Source of the DNA: Sequoia sempervirens | Taxonomy: Eukaryota > Streptophyta > Pinopsida > Cupressales > Cupressaceae | Assembly (NCBI GenBank): GCA_007258455.2 | Contig: VDFB02000001.1 | Span: forward strand, 11,636,754 to 11,700,753 | Length of the DNA: 64,000 nucleotides | Direction: 5' to 3' | Shown: positions 24,252-35,448 of the stretch, one piece after another | Position numbering within the stretch: position 1 is the stretch's first letter | How the letters are laid out: the number at the start of each line of letters is the position of its first letter | Notes under the pieces: model-generated | Told to the model about the DNA's origin: nothing | Seen by the model: the letters and a program-made list of their open reading frames with translations, nothing else | Database searches by the model: none | Position numbers and translations under genes: made by a program

Positions 24252-24926
24252 ATGAAATTAAAGAACTTGGAAAAATTTTGTGCATATAATTTAGTCTTTG
24301 AAGCATATATGATTGCAACTAGTAAAATGCATGACCTCACCACTAAACAATACTATCTGAATTCACTACCATGTGGTTTAGGTAGATGGGCAGAGGATTA
24401 TATCATCAAGAAAAAACATAAAACAATTGAGTAATGTACTTTTACTGAGTTTCAAGGATTTATTGGCTACAAACTAGAAAATCAATGTTTATTGGGAGCT
24501 TTGCAAGCCAATAAAGAGGAATATAACTACACTTGCAATCTAAAAGAATTTTGTGATTTGCCACCAGTTAATCAACTTGCTGATTTTGCACAACTTAAAC
24601 AATTTAGAAAGAAAGGTTGTGGAAAGAAATGTAAATTTAGAAAATGCTCCAGTAAAAGGTATGATGGCGAATATACATTCAAAAAGAGTAAACATGGAAA
24701 GTATGGTAAAAAAAGGTATAAAGTTGTTCCTTTCAAACACAAAATATTCTCAAGACAACCATCAACATACTTGCTTAGAAAGAAAGATAGGAAGGTCCCA
24801 AAAGGTGTAAAATGTTTTATCCACAAAGGACCTCATTATGCAATAAATTGTCCTAAAAAATTAAATCCTAAAACAAAAATCTATGCTATGTTTGAACATG
24901 AAAATCAAGATTCAAATAATAAATAG
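24252..24926 (+). pseudogene. caulimovirid-like capsid protein
   Basis: The frame is open apart from one nonsense codon at 24432-24434. The N-terminal part resembles the capsid core of Caulimoviridae (a YYLNSLPCGLGRWAEDY-type segment). The C-terminal part is very basic, and ends with a nucleic-acid-binding knuckle at 24813-24851 spaced Cys-X2-His-X3-His-X4-Cys rather than the usual Cys-X2-Cys-X4-His-X4-Cys, so the second ligand is changed and one residue lost. The role in an intact virus would be packaging of the genome. The start is probably in or before the gap. Confidence 0.75.
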
Positions 24927-26249
24927 TAAAGATGTTTCCTTAGATATGAATGATTTGTATGAGTTAATAAAAGTTGCTCCAAAATCAAGCTATATGTTAA
25001 AATTTAAGGATCTCAAAGACAGAGAAAGATACTATGAATGACAAATATCATCCTCTGACTCAAAATCTTCTAAAGATGAAATTTATTTAGTCTCCTTACT
25101 GAAACATACACTAGAAGATGTCAAGTTGAAAATCCATATTGAGAAATCAAAAGATCCTTACAAAACCACAGGGACTAAAGAAGAGAGGAGGAGTGTTGTC
25201 AGACAACATTTAGCAAAATTGAAAAAATTGGAGTCAAAAAAGGAAGAACTCTAGAAACAACTGAAACAACAAAAGAAACCCAAGAATGGGTCATCCAAGA
25301 AAACTAACAATAAGGCTACTAGGGAAATTGACCGTGGTTACAAAATTCTACCATGGTAGAAGAATAAACCATCTTCTTCAAAACATTCTAAAAAGAGTGA
25401 TACTTACATTATTGTTATTTTCAAAAAACTTGATTTGATTCTAACTGATGTAGCCAATCTTAAGCACTCCCTGAAAACCTAGTAAAAAGAAATCAAAAAT
25501 ATTTCTGCAATAGTGGGAGAACTACAAGAAATTCTATTTAAAGCTAATTAACAAAATTCTACAAAATCATAATCTGAGCCAAAAACTCAGCCAGAAGAAA
25601 CATAAACATAAAGTAGCAATGATAGTGGTAGTTTAATACAAGAAACCATAGACAAGTCTTGTTCTTTGTTACTAGCTAATAATGGAAATTATATCAAAAT
25701 TAGTTTGTGTTTTCCTGAATTTAAGAAAATCCCTATGGATGCATTTGTTGATATAGGATCTTCTAGGTCTTGGCAAAGACTAATGCTATCCCACTTGAAT
25801 TTTGGAAGCCAAGACTAGATCTCCCTCATAGTTATGTTATTAAAGGAGAATAGATTCACATGGGAAGTTATTTCAAGATGTACATGTGGAAATTATGGGG
25901 AAAATGTTTGTAACATACTTCATTGAGTATAATGATCTAGAGGATGACATTCTATTAGGTTATCTATTTCTCACTAAGTATGAATGACTTCAATTTTGGA
26001 AGCATAAAATTTCTTTGAGACATGAAGATGGTCAAATAGAAATTCCTGCACTTAAGATTGTTAATCATAAGTTTGAGTAGAGTGAGAAAAAGGGGAAAAT
26101 AGAGCCAGTCAAAGAATTATTAAAATATCTACAAGCATGTTTGATGAACTCAAGAACAGATTTGAGTTTGAATGTTGTAACATGAATCCCTTACAATTCT
26201 AGTCACAAGAACATGAGGAATGTGAAATTTAGTTGCGGAACCAACACAT
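24898..26249 (+). pseudogene. protease region of the viral polyprotein
   Basis: A reading frame shifted by one base from the capsid opens at ATG 24898 and overlaps the capsid end by 29 bases. It runs, with several stops, through a lysine-rich coiled-coil-like stretch to a pepsin-like active site, FVDIGSS, at 25744-25764 (Asp codon 25750-25752). After this the sense continues in a different frame, so at least one frameshift lies between about 25770 and 26250. The overlap resembles the overlapping capsid and pol ORFs of caulimoviruses, but an old indel could also produce it. Confidence 0.6.
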
Positions 26250-26891
26250 TTGATGAGCCCGTCAGAAGTAAAAGAGATGGATGAGCATCTGAATGAATTA
26301 CTTGAAGGACACTTTATACGTTCCAATAAAAGTCCATTCTCTTGTCCAACATTTTTGGTAAACAAAAGAGCTAAGAAGGAAAGAGGTAAGAAGAGATTTT
26401 GCATCAATTACAAACCTCTAAATGATATCATCCTTCCATTTAATTATCCAATTCCTTTCAGTGTTGATCTAATTAGGAGAGCTGCTAATAAGAAAATATT
26501 TTCCAAGTTTAATTGCAAATCAAGATTTTGGCAGATAAAGGTGAAAGAATCAGATAGGTATAAAAATACATTTTTAGTCCCTCACGGGCTCTATGAATGG
26601 AATGTCATGCCTTTTGGTCTATGTACAACACTAGCATATTTTCAAAGAAGAATGGATTGGGCACTTAAATATTTAAAATATGTCCATGCAGTTTATATTG
26701 ATGACATAATCATGTTTTTTGATTCGACAACTGATCATTTACAACATTTTGAAGAACTCTTTGCAGCTATAAAAAAGCACAGAATATGCTTATTAGCCAA
26801 GAAAATGGTAATTGGAAAAGATCAAATTGATTTCCTAGGATTGCACTTAAATAAAGGACAAATTCAGTTACAACCCCATATTCTACAATGA
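26250..26891 (+). pseudogene. caulimovirid-like reverse transcriptase
   Basis: About 213 codons. The segments KSPFSCPTFLVNK, GKKRFCINYKPLNDI, VMPFGLC and the catalytic YIDD (26694-26705) are those of the Caulimoviridae RT, which copies pregenomic RNA into DNA. The usual start of the domain is upstream. The frame ends in a TGA at 26889-26891 but the sense continues in the same frame into RNase H. The YIDD box itself is intact. Confidence 0.88.
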
Positions 26892-27788
26892 ATTCAAGAA
26901 TTCACTGATATTCTACAAGATAAGAAACAAATCCAAAGGTTTATTGGTTGTCTAAATTATGTATCACCATTTTATAAAGGTCTTGCAAAAGACATAAAGG
27001 TGATCTAGGAGCACCTCAAGGAAAAAAAGGACAGATGGTCACTCAAATCCATGGAGGCAGTTTAGAGAATTAAATCAAAATGTCAAAATCAGCCTTCTTT
27101 GCAAATTCTAGTTCTTAATTTACCATTAATTCTTTATACTGATGCTTATGACACTACTTGGTTAACTGTGCTTATACAGGAAGAAGAAGATGGAAAAAGA
27201 TATATCTGTGGTTACTGATCTGAAACCTTTATAGAGACAGAATGCAAATACCATATCTTTGAAAAGGAAATACTGGCAGTCAAGAAGGGTATTGAAAAAT
27301 TCAAAATATTTCTTAAGCCAATGAAATTCACTATTAGAACGGACAACCAAGTGATGAGAAGCCTACTCAAAAAGAATCCTAATAAGGACATTGCCCATGG
27401 AAGGATTGCTAGGTGGTATTTTGAATTTCCAGGTTATGATTTTGAAATAGAATGGATAAAGGGAGAGAATAATCCATTGGTTGATGGACTAACAAGAGAG
27501 TTTGCAGGATCCATATATCATGGGATCATCTTCAATGAACTTGACTTTTACAGATCAGATGGTACCCCTATGTTCCATAGGAGAGATGGAGATGGAATCT
27601 TCACCACTTTTCCTTACTTACCCAATCATATTGTGGAATTACTTCTTGAATCCTATTTCCTAGATAAATGGTTCAGAGAGTTAAGGAAAACAATTCAGTA
27701 TTATCATGAACAAGGAATTGTTGATTCAGATGAAGAAAATAAATTCTTGGCACTCTTAGGATTGGAGAATGCTCCATTGAGGCATTAG
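26892..27788 (+). pseudogene. caulimovirid-like RNase H
   Basis: The same frame as the RT continues with nonsense codons at 27006, 27063 and 27216 and then a clear RNase H. Its features are YTDAYDTTW (first Asp), EKEILAVKKGIEKF (Glu), IRTDNQVM (Asp) and EIEWIKGENNPLVDGLTREF (last Asp). After the domain comes a further 90 codons ending at TAG 27786-27788. No indel is needed over the whole stretch. Confidence 0.85.
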
Positions 27789-28211
27789 TGTAGCATATAT
27801 GGATAGATCCATGTACACATTAGAGGTTTATTTGGAATGAATTGGTCTAAGCAATGTAAGATGAATTTACTTAAAAACTTAAAATATGGTTTTATCAACA
27901 GAATAAGTTTTGACCAAGATTCATTTGAAGAATACACAGATTTGCTAGGATCATGATTTAATCCAGATATGAAAGAATTCCTTGAATTTATTAACCCTCA
28001 TCTATGGGGTAGAATGATTAGGTGTATGGATAATTATTTGGTGCATTATCCCAAAACTAGATATGACTTCCCAATAATTGAATTCTATCCTCTAGAATCC
28101 AAATGGCTGTCAAAGGTCAAAATTGAAGACATGGAAATCAAGCTCACGCCTACATCTCTTTCTAGAAGAATTTGGATTGCGCTTATTCACAAGATTATGT
28201 GGTCCAATTAG
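27789..28211 (+). pseudogene. C-terminal extension of the viral polyprotein
   Basis: The RT/RNase H frame continues, interrupted by TAG at 27804 and TGA at 27954, to a stop at 28209-28211. The sequence (for example HLWGRMIRCMDNYLVHYP) has no domain I recognise. Its preserved frame suggests it was once part of the same protein. Comparison with florendovirus- or petuvirus-like polyproteins could show a related tail. Confidence 0.45.
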
Positions 28212-28791
28212 ACTATGTTTTCAATCCATGACATGAAGAACACCACTACCTAATGATCTGATTTATGCTAGCACATGGGCATGTATTTGTTGTGATGTCG
28301 CCCACATTAAGACGTGACAACATGATGCAACCCTGTCATAAAGAGCAAGATCCTCGTATCCACTTACGAGTGTTAAGTGGGCCCTTCTCACTCACGAGTG
28401 TCCAAAAAGTGATTGTCTTGTTCTCCACCAAGTTAGTGTTTATGATAGACTACCTAACAACTATCTCCTCCTTGGTGCATTTTGTGTCAGGACACATGCC
28501 ACTTTTGTATGGTCAGATTCTAAAATTAATTGTAAAATGTTAAGTTTGAATTACCCACAGTCCCTTATAAATAAGGGCAAAGAGGGTCTCTTAGACATTC
28601 AAAATTGGTTGGTTGGAGTCTTGAGCATCACAGTGCATAGAGTCCATTAGGATTGGTCTAGCATATTAGACGTATGCTCTCATCCTACATTACGAGCGAC
28701 CTGGATGATCAGAAATCTGTATGCATGTTTAAATGAAATCAAGCATATTTTTGTGTTCCTAACTTATTGGTATCAGAGCCTTGTGTTGATT
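28212..28791 (+). promoter_or_regulatory. viral intergenic region with promoter
   Basis: A noncoding stretch lies between the end of pol and the small ORF. TATAAATA at 28566-28573 is preceded by ACGTGAC and TGATGTC words near 28298-28320 that resemble bZIP-type sites of pararetroviral promoters (weak evidence). About 200 bases downstream is the primer site. In Caulimoviridae this layout drives the full-length pregenomic RNA and then primes its reverse transcription. Confidence 0.6.
28768..28780 (+). other. tRNA-iMet primer-binding site of the virus
   Basis: TGGTATCAGAGCC is a perfect match to the initiator tRNA-Met complement used by all Caulimoviridae, and also by many LTR elements. No LTR end (CA) precedes it, which fits a pararetrovirus. 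By convention this is nucleotide 1 of such genomes. Confidence 0.85.
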
Positions 28792-28959
28792 ATGCCTGAA
28801 GATACTTTCAATCTTGATATTATTCTTGGAACTAGATATGATGAATCATGTGCTCAATGCTTTAATTCCAAAGAGCTTATTATCCCTAAAATCTGTTGTA
28901 TTTGTGGTCTATTTCTCCTCATCCTTATTGCCATAATCTTGTATGTTGTTCATAAGTGA
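28792..28959 (+). CDS. small ORF with a membrane segment after the primer site
   Basis: An intact 55-codon ORF starts at ATG 28792, twelve bases after the primer site. Residues about 34-52 are strongly hydrophobic (CCICGLFLLILIAIILYVV), a likely membrane-spanning helix, after a short acidic N-terminus with two cysteines. No relative is recognised. It could be a leader ORF or a small viral protein, and may equally be chance in AT-rich sequence. Confidence 0.3.
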   Translation: MPEDTFNLDIILGTRYDESCAQCFNSKELIIPKICCICGLFLLILIAIILYVVHK

Positions 28960-29171
28960 GATAGCCACAAAATTCTAAGCCAAAGGTGAACTATTGTTCT
29001 TGTATTTGGAATTGAAAATTTCTAAGTAGAATCATGAGTAGTTGTGGACCCGTAGTAAGATAGTAAATCCCATATTGAAGCAGTAGGATAGGCATGGAAG
29101 GGTGAGTAGTAAGACATAAAATGTAGCAACAAAAGGATCGAAACACACAAGTAAGTTCTAATCAACCTACA

Positions 29172-29800
29172 ATGGCTAGTCAATGGTCTATGAATGCTAG
29201 TAGCTCTCTCTCTTCTGTCATACATAACTACTTTGAGGATAAGGAGGAATATGTAGATGAAAAGGGTAATTTTAAGTTCCTAGAAGTAAATATATCAGAT
29301 CTATATCCTCAAAAGGGCATTAAGGATAAAATAATGAATTCTATAACACAATCTGAAGTAAATCTTTTAGTTTTTGGCTTTGGCATTTGTCCAGTCTATC
29401 TTCTATTTTTGCTACCAGATGATATTAAATTATGGAAATAAAAAGGATTCTTATGTACATTTCTCATATGTTGACATTATTGTTCATCCCCATTTCAACT
29501 ATGACATTAGAGTTGAATAATTTTGTAGTCTTATTGACACTAGATGTGGGATTTGGGATCAGGCTGTCATCACCCAGTTTAGGGGCCAACTTGTAAAAGC
29601 CTCTAATGAATCCAAAGGAGGTGATGGTAGATTTTCTATCCATCCCAATTTCACAATTAGTCTTAACGATAAACATGTCTAGTCTACTTTTTGCTTACTT
29701 TTATAGGTTAAAGGTGTTATTGCAACCTAATTCTATATATGCCACTATTGGTGGACGATGCATATATAGTTTATTAAATACTATGTTCATCACTAATGGA
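29172..29800 (+). pseudogene. movement-protein-like gene (30K superfamily), broken
   Basis: An ATG ORF (29172-29441) has an acidic N-terminal part. Its sense continues after a frame change near 29435 with a segment typical of plant viral 30K movement proteins: an LIDTR motif, then FRGQL, then FTISLNDKHV. After a second frame change near 29700 comes YATIGGRCIYSLLNT. Stops interrupt at about 29517 and 29670. Such proteins carry virus between cells through plasmodesmata. The assignment rests on motif order and context and is moderately secure. The right limit is vague. Confidence 0.6.
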
Positions 29801-30690
29801 CAAAGGACTTTGTTGACCTTTCATTTCCTTAGATGTGTCCTCGACCTATTCCATGCTTACACGTATAGCATGCTTGACTCATCCCAATCCTTGCTCACAT
29901 ATCATATCTTAAGGAATCTTATCCCTCTATCTCATATCTTATTATTGAATCACCTCCACTTCATGCTCATACACATGTGAACATTCTTTTCATACATGCC
30001 ACCTCCAGGTTCACACAAGTGTGAGCATAATTGATCCTCCACCTCATCTTCTAATTTTCTTACACTTGCTCTTGTATCCTCTCATTTCATGATTTAATGA
30101 AATATCCTCCATTGATATAGTATCTTATATATTCTTTTGACACTTGTTATGAGTCTAAGAGTCTCTCCCATGCAAGTTAATCTTGGCCCTTGATCTCACC
30201 ATTTCATTTTGGCCCTATATTGTTCATTTGAATTTTTTTTTAAGAGAGGCTCACCTCTCCATATCAAGGAATAAATTTCACACTAACCTTATGATGTCAA
30301 ATTAAGTAATTTATAAGCTTACGAGCATCCACATATCACCATCCTTAATCTTAGAGAACATCTAAAACAATCATGGAGGTTTTGATGTTTTGGTTTGGCA
30401 TACTTTGCATTGTTTTTTTCCTTCATTTGTTCTAACTTGAGTGTGTCTTTACATTTTATTTTTGGGTTTCATCATTGTATTTAACTCATCCTTTTCAGCT
30501 CAAACTGAGGATCTATACATTTATTTTTTGCATTGGTTGCTCTAACAACTTAACTTTTATTTGCTATAGGTTTATTCATTAACAATGCCCTTGAGACATG
30601 AATTAATTATTAGAGTTAATTGTTTAATATATTTAAACATAATTTTCTCAAATCTTTGAATCTAATATAAATCTCAAGTATGATTTCATT
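29801..30690. other. noncoding, AT-rich
   Basis: A few tens of codons may continue the viral segment. After about 29990 there is no recognisable gene or repeat end. Confidence 0.45.
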
Positions 30691-30693
30691 CTA

Positions 30694-30734
<41 letters not shown>
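30691..30734. repeat. (CT)n(AT)n microsatellite
   Basis: About ten CT units are directly followed by about twelve AT units. Confidence 0.97.
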
Positions 30735-31018
30735 GACAAAATGCTACTATGGGGTAGCTCAAGCATATCAAAATTACATAAATAGATATTTGAACATGTG
30801 TGCCTACTTAGGCTTGTGGGTGTAGAATTTTTTTGAAGCCTCTTGCTAGTTCAAGCATTCGTTCAACCTTGAGTGTGCTATTGTTGTTCACATAGACTTT
30901 CTTCAATTACGGCTCCATATCCTTTTTGTAAAGACACTCTTTGTAGGTTTCCACTACCTTCACAAGCTTTTTGTCCTTCTGTGCCTTTTAACATTTGATT
31001 GCATTGTAGAACCATTTT

Positions 31019-31111
31019 GTCTATGCAACCAAGAGGATGCACATTTCACTATATTTATTAATTAATTGAAAATAAATATAGTCAAACATGTATTATGTTG
31101 ATTGCATAGAC
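31019..31111. repeat. 93-bp nested inverted repeat
   Basis: Outer arms GTCTATGCAA (31019-31028) and TTGCATAGAC (31102-31111) are perfect complements. Inner arms CTATATTTATT (31049-31059) and AATAAATATAG (31071-31081) are also perfect. The element lies just beyond the LINE ORF2 stop. It may be a tiny inverted-repeat element or a structured 3' region. Confidence 0.65.
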
Positions 31112-31496
31112 GTCACCCCATAGAACATACTCTTCTTTGGTTTAGAGATAGTTGGGATAACCTCTTGAGTTAGGTTTTCCCTGAGAATACCAACCATTAA
31201 TTTTCTGATCATATTTCTACCCATTGTGAAAATATCCACTCAATCTCCACCATGAATATGTTCCACTATTAGCTTTTGGATCCCAATGACTTCATTAATC
31301 CATTCTCCCACCTCATTGTTTTCAATAATGAAAAGCTTGCAAAATTGCACAGACAACTAACTCCTCTTGCTCACAACGACAAACACAACTTGATAGTCGG
31401 ATGTGCTCCTTTTTAGAGTCATTACTTTCCTCTTTTGATACTTGGATGTGCTCAATGGTCAAATGTTGCCAAACAAATCTTTGAATGTTCTCTTCA

Positions 31497-33990
31497 AGCA
31501 CCAATTTCTAGTTCCAAAATTTTACTTACTATTTCCTTTAACTCTCCCCATTCATCAAGGTTGCTTGAAATCTTGAAATGGTTAGTTTGGTTGATCACCA
31601 AGTTGGACAAGTTGTTTGCAGCCTTGTTAGCTTCCTAATATGTCTGTTTAATAGAGTGTTCTTTTAGTTTGTTCAGTAGTGTGTGTACCTAGTCCACCCA
31701 CATCGATAATATCCATCATTGAGCCTTCATAGTTGCTATGGAATATACAACATTCATGAATTCCCCTTCTATGTCGATTAATTTGATTCCCTTGCTCACA
31801 CATAGATGTAGGTCTTCATAGAGTGTGGCGAATTCAACCTCATTATTGGTTCCATTTGCATTTTGACCACACCCCCCCAATGAATTATCCCTCTGTCATT
31901 CCTACAAATGAACCCAACACCAAAAGTCTCATGTTGTCTCTTGCAACCCCATCAAAATTAAGTTTTAATCTTCCAGGAGGTGGAAGGGACCATTTTATCA
32001 TTTTCCTCTTAGTTTTTCTAGGAGCATTGTTGCCACAAAAATTGGTTGGCACTACCAAAAGTGGCCAAGTAGATAAAATATTTTTATCCCAAAGAGGAAA
32101 ACTCCATCTTTATTTCATATGTGCTCTTTTGTTCTAGAATTTTCTTATTGCAACTTTAATTTTATTGATTAGTGACATTGTCGAGGAGGTTTTGTTCTTG
32201 AAAATTTGGGCATTTCATTCTTTCCATTTCCATATGATTAATGACAAAGAAACAATCCACATACCAAACCATAATGATCCTTTATATAGTCTCAACCAAC
32301 ATTGAAAGAATGATGTTAAGATTGATGGGATGGACCATGCCATCGTAGTTTTTGTATGAAAAAGGACTAGCATTCAATCATTGTATCACATTGTAGCAAC
32401 AAATGATCAATGTATTCATCATTTTTATTACGCATTAGGCATTGATGGGGACCCAAGAATCTTACTCATTGTATCCTATCCTCGCTCAGTATTTTGTTAT
32501 GGAGAGTGACCCATGTAAATGCTCCCAATTTAGGCAAGATGTTGGGACCCCAACAAACATTTGTTGTCTAATTAACATCTTGTGTGTGTCTCTCATGGAT
32601 TTCATAGTCAAGCTTTGTGGAGTACTTCCTTGACTTGGTACCACTCCAAAAAATGGTGTCATCTTTTTCTAACAAAAGCATCTTCCTTTTTGAGAGCTCT
32701 CTTTCCATGATTTCATAGAATTGGGATGAGGTGTGATTAAAGGGTTTCCAAGAAAATGTCAGGCCACGACATGTATTGGAGATTAGCATGTAATCTCTTA
32801 CTTTGGTCCCATATCTTTCAGTCATTGTTTGGATGCCCTCTTCCTACATTGGGATATCAACCAACACAAGATACATGTTCCAATATTTGTGCCAAAATGA
32901 AGTCGTCACCTCATTGTTACCATGCACATTAGATGCTCTGTTATGATTAGTCTAGATTTCATCATGAAGTTCCAAATTTGTGAGCCGTTTGGGGAATTGG
33001 AAATAGTGAGAATTATTTTTGGTTCATCATTGTCCAAATACTTTGTCCTAAGGATTTTTCTCCAAGTTGAGTATGAATTCTCAAATGCCTTCCATATTAG
33101 TTTTCCCCCCAATGCTATATTTTGCTTTTGTATATCTCGAATAGCCACCCCACCAACTCGCTTGCCTTGTTTTACTTTATCCCATTTGATTAATAGAATT
33201 CAATTTATTTCATTTGAGCCCTCCCACATAAACCTTTTCTAAATTTTTTTAAATTCTCCTTTTGCTTTGGAAATTAAACCAATGCAGGAAAGCATGTAGA
33301 TATGGATGGCAGTGAGAATCTCTTTTATCATAGTTATTCTTCTTTCCAAGGTTATACACCATCCTTTCCATGATTTGGATTTACGCCTATATTTTTCAAA
33401 TGCTTCACACTAGATGCTAGATCTAATAGCCCCGTTTAAAAGTGGTATTCCAAGGTATTGGCTTGGAAATGAGTCAATGGTGAAGCTAAAGGTGGTGGAA
33501 ATTTTGTGTTGAGTGGATCTCTTTGTATTGAAGAAATATATCGATGACTTGTCTCTTGTTTATGGATTGTTTAGAGCATTTTGTATAGTCATGTAGGGTT
33601 TCCTTTATAATCTTAATTTCCCCAATAGTTGGTATCCCATATAAGAGGGTATCTTTTGCAAATAGTTGGTGGATTAAAGATGAAACAAATTATTGGATAT
33701 TGAGGCTGCTTTCCATTAACCAACAACAACTTTATGGTTGATACATCTACTCAACACATCTGCCATAATTAAAAATAGAGGGGGAGAGCAGATTGCCTTG
33801 CCTATTTCCTCAAGTACTCTCAAAGAAGTTGCATAGAGTTCCAATGATTAAAATGGAATAGCATGGGGTAGATATGCATGCAAAAATACACTTCATCTAT
33901 TCTTTTATCAAACCCAAAATTTTCAAGACTTTTAGTAATCTCCAATTGAATCTATCATAGGCCTTGCTTATGTCCAACATTAGCAACATG
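31497..33990 (-). pseudogene. LINE ORF2, RT C-terminal half and RNase H
   Basis: From right to left: LDISKAYDR (33951-33980, the first RT Asp) and a LFLIMADVLSR segment near 33780. Next is the catalytic box, which reads LFAKDTLLYG (AKD codons 33651-33659) where F/YADD is expected. Then comes MAIRDIQKQNIALGGKLIW (about 33090-33148), a zinc-binding RVT-type region, and an RNase H with LNFDG (about 31980), TNNEVEF (about 31840) and EANKAANNLSNL (about 31630). The ORF ends at a stop near 31497. The Asp to Lys change alone would kill the RT. Confidence 0.85.
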
Positions 33991-35448
33991 GGTGGTGATA
34001 GGGTGAGAACGGATCCTGATAGTTGTGGGGAATTTTGCAAGGACCCACTAGTTTGGCACATCTACGTTGAAGGTGGGTTGGCACTGTTAATGGAAAATTT
34101 GGTGGGTCACGATTCGAAGTTATCTGCGCAGTCTATGAATTCCTAGAAAGAAAGAAGGGTTACCGTGGGTGGTATCTCCTTTGAGGTGAATGAGGAGGTG
34201 ATTTCTCAAGCGACGGGGCTATTGTGTACCGTAAAGAAGTACCCTAAGCACACTAAGGCCCAAGACAATGAAAGCTTGAATGCTTTCTTTGTGGGTAATG
34301 AAAAACCTATTTGCAACCAGTCTAGTTTTGAAAGAGAAGCTCTCTTGCGGCCTTGGGATTAGGTCTGCCTCACTCTCATGAAGTATGCCACCTTAGAAGG
34401 TAGATATAAAACCTACTATTTCTATCATTTTTCTCTTTTGAATCACCTCTGCCATAAAATTCTGTTAAGTTTCCCATTTTTCTTACTTATGGATTTGGAA
34501 AGCTTTGTTGAGAAATGCATTGAGTCTACTACCCAAAACCTTGAGGATCCTCCTCCCTTGTCACTCCACTAGGTCCTCATTTTGAGGCTTATCATTTTCA
34601 TCTCACACTCTACCTGCCCAAACCCATTTTCATTGTCTCTATAGAGGAAATTGAACCCCCTAGTCAGACCAATATCTCCCCGGTCGAGTCTAAGGGTCCC
34701 AAAAGAAAAACCCCTCTGGTAACTGTCAAAACCCATAAGCCTAAACCGACCGACAAGAAGAATAAGGGGAATGCGGGGATTTCCCAGTCTCATGTTGTGG
34801 CTGGTCTCTATAAGCTTAAGTTTGCCCCTACCAAGACTGACAATAAACCTACTACTAAGAAGAAAGTGAAGGATGAGGGGAAGGGTTTGATGGAGTTGTC
34901 GGCCACAGACAATAGAGGAAAGAATGTGGTGGGATGGGATTCCAAGGGGGATACTATGGTCACTACTACGGTCGAAACTGGGGTTGAAAATACCAACATT
35001 AGGAGATCTGGTAGGTTGGAAAAAAATAACAAGAAAGTGCATATTAGTGAAATTGATTCTGATGAGGAGTGGTCTAACAAAAAAGGTAATAGGAATGTGG
35101 AGGAGTCTAAGGATGTGGAGGATTTTGTTGAAGGGCCTCGCAACCTCACGAACTTCAACAAAATGCTTAATGAGAACTCAGCTTCCTAGTCCTCAGACCC
35201 GATGGATGTGGAGCGTGCTAATATTGTAAAGACTATGAATAAAGGGGAGGAGCTTCGTGTGTTGTAGGAGCGGATGGGGAAGATGGAGAAGAAGTTTAAT
35301 GGCTTGACCCAGTTCATTGTCAAGTTGGTCTTTTGTGTTACTAGCACCCTCTCTTTTGTGATGAAGGACGAGATGGATAAGAAGACTGTTGAAGAAGGAC
35401 CCGAATGGGTTGGGGACGATGTTGTCAATCTCCTCTCTCAAAATTGGG
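33990..35448 (+). pseudogene. insertion in the LINE: degenerate retroelement ORF
   Basis: Plus-strand ORFs fill the interval where the LINE RT is interrupted. In order they hold VTVGGISFEVNEEVISQATG (34165 on), then RPWD...KYATLEGRYKT YYFYHF (34340-34440). A Lys-, Pro- and Thr-rich stretch follows (34690-35190), then an acidic SEIDSDEEW segment and a final helix. Stops occur at about 34144, 34360, 34570, 35187 and 35265. I recall similar segments from gag-like proteins of conifer and other plant elements but cannot name the family. Base composition is richer in G+C than the flanks. About 25 RT codons are missing at the junction. Confidence 0.6.

Larger units (their letters stand above)
24093..29990 (+). 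mobile_element. endogenous pararetrovirus (Caulimoviridae-like), decayed
   Basis: In order along the plus strand are a capsid with a zinc knuckle, an aspartic protease, reverse transcriptase, RNase H, a C-terminal extension, a noncoding region with TATA box and tRNA-iMet primer site, a small ORF, and a movement-protein-like segment. There is no integrase and no LTR pair, which with the movement protein separates it from LTR retrotransposons. A linear genome would begin at the primer site, so here the order is permuted, as expected when a circular or tandem viral DNA integrates. Stops and frameshifts break every gene. Both outer borders are uncertain. Confidence 0.85.

Noticed and set aside
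28212..28770. An LTR ending at the tRNA-iMet site
   Set aside because: There is no CA end before the primer site and no second copy; the flanking genes are caulimovirid-like, so an intergenic viral promoter is the better reading.
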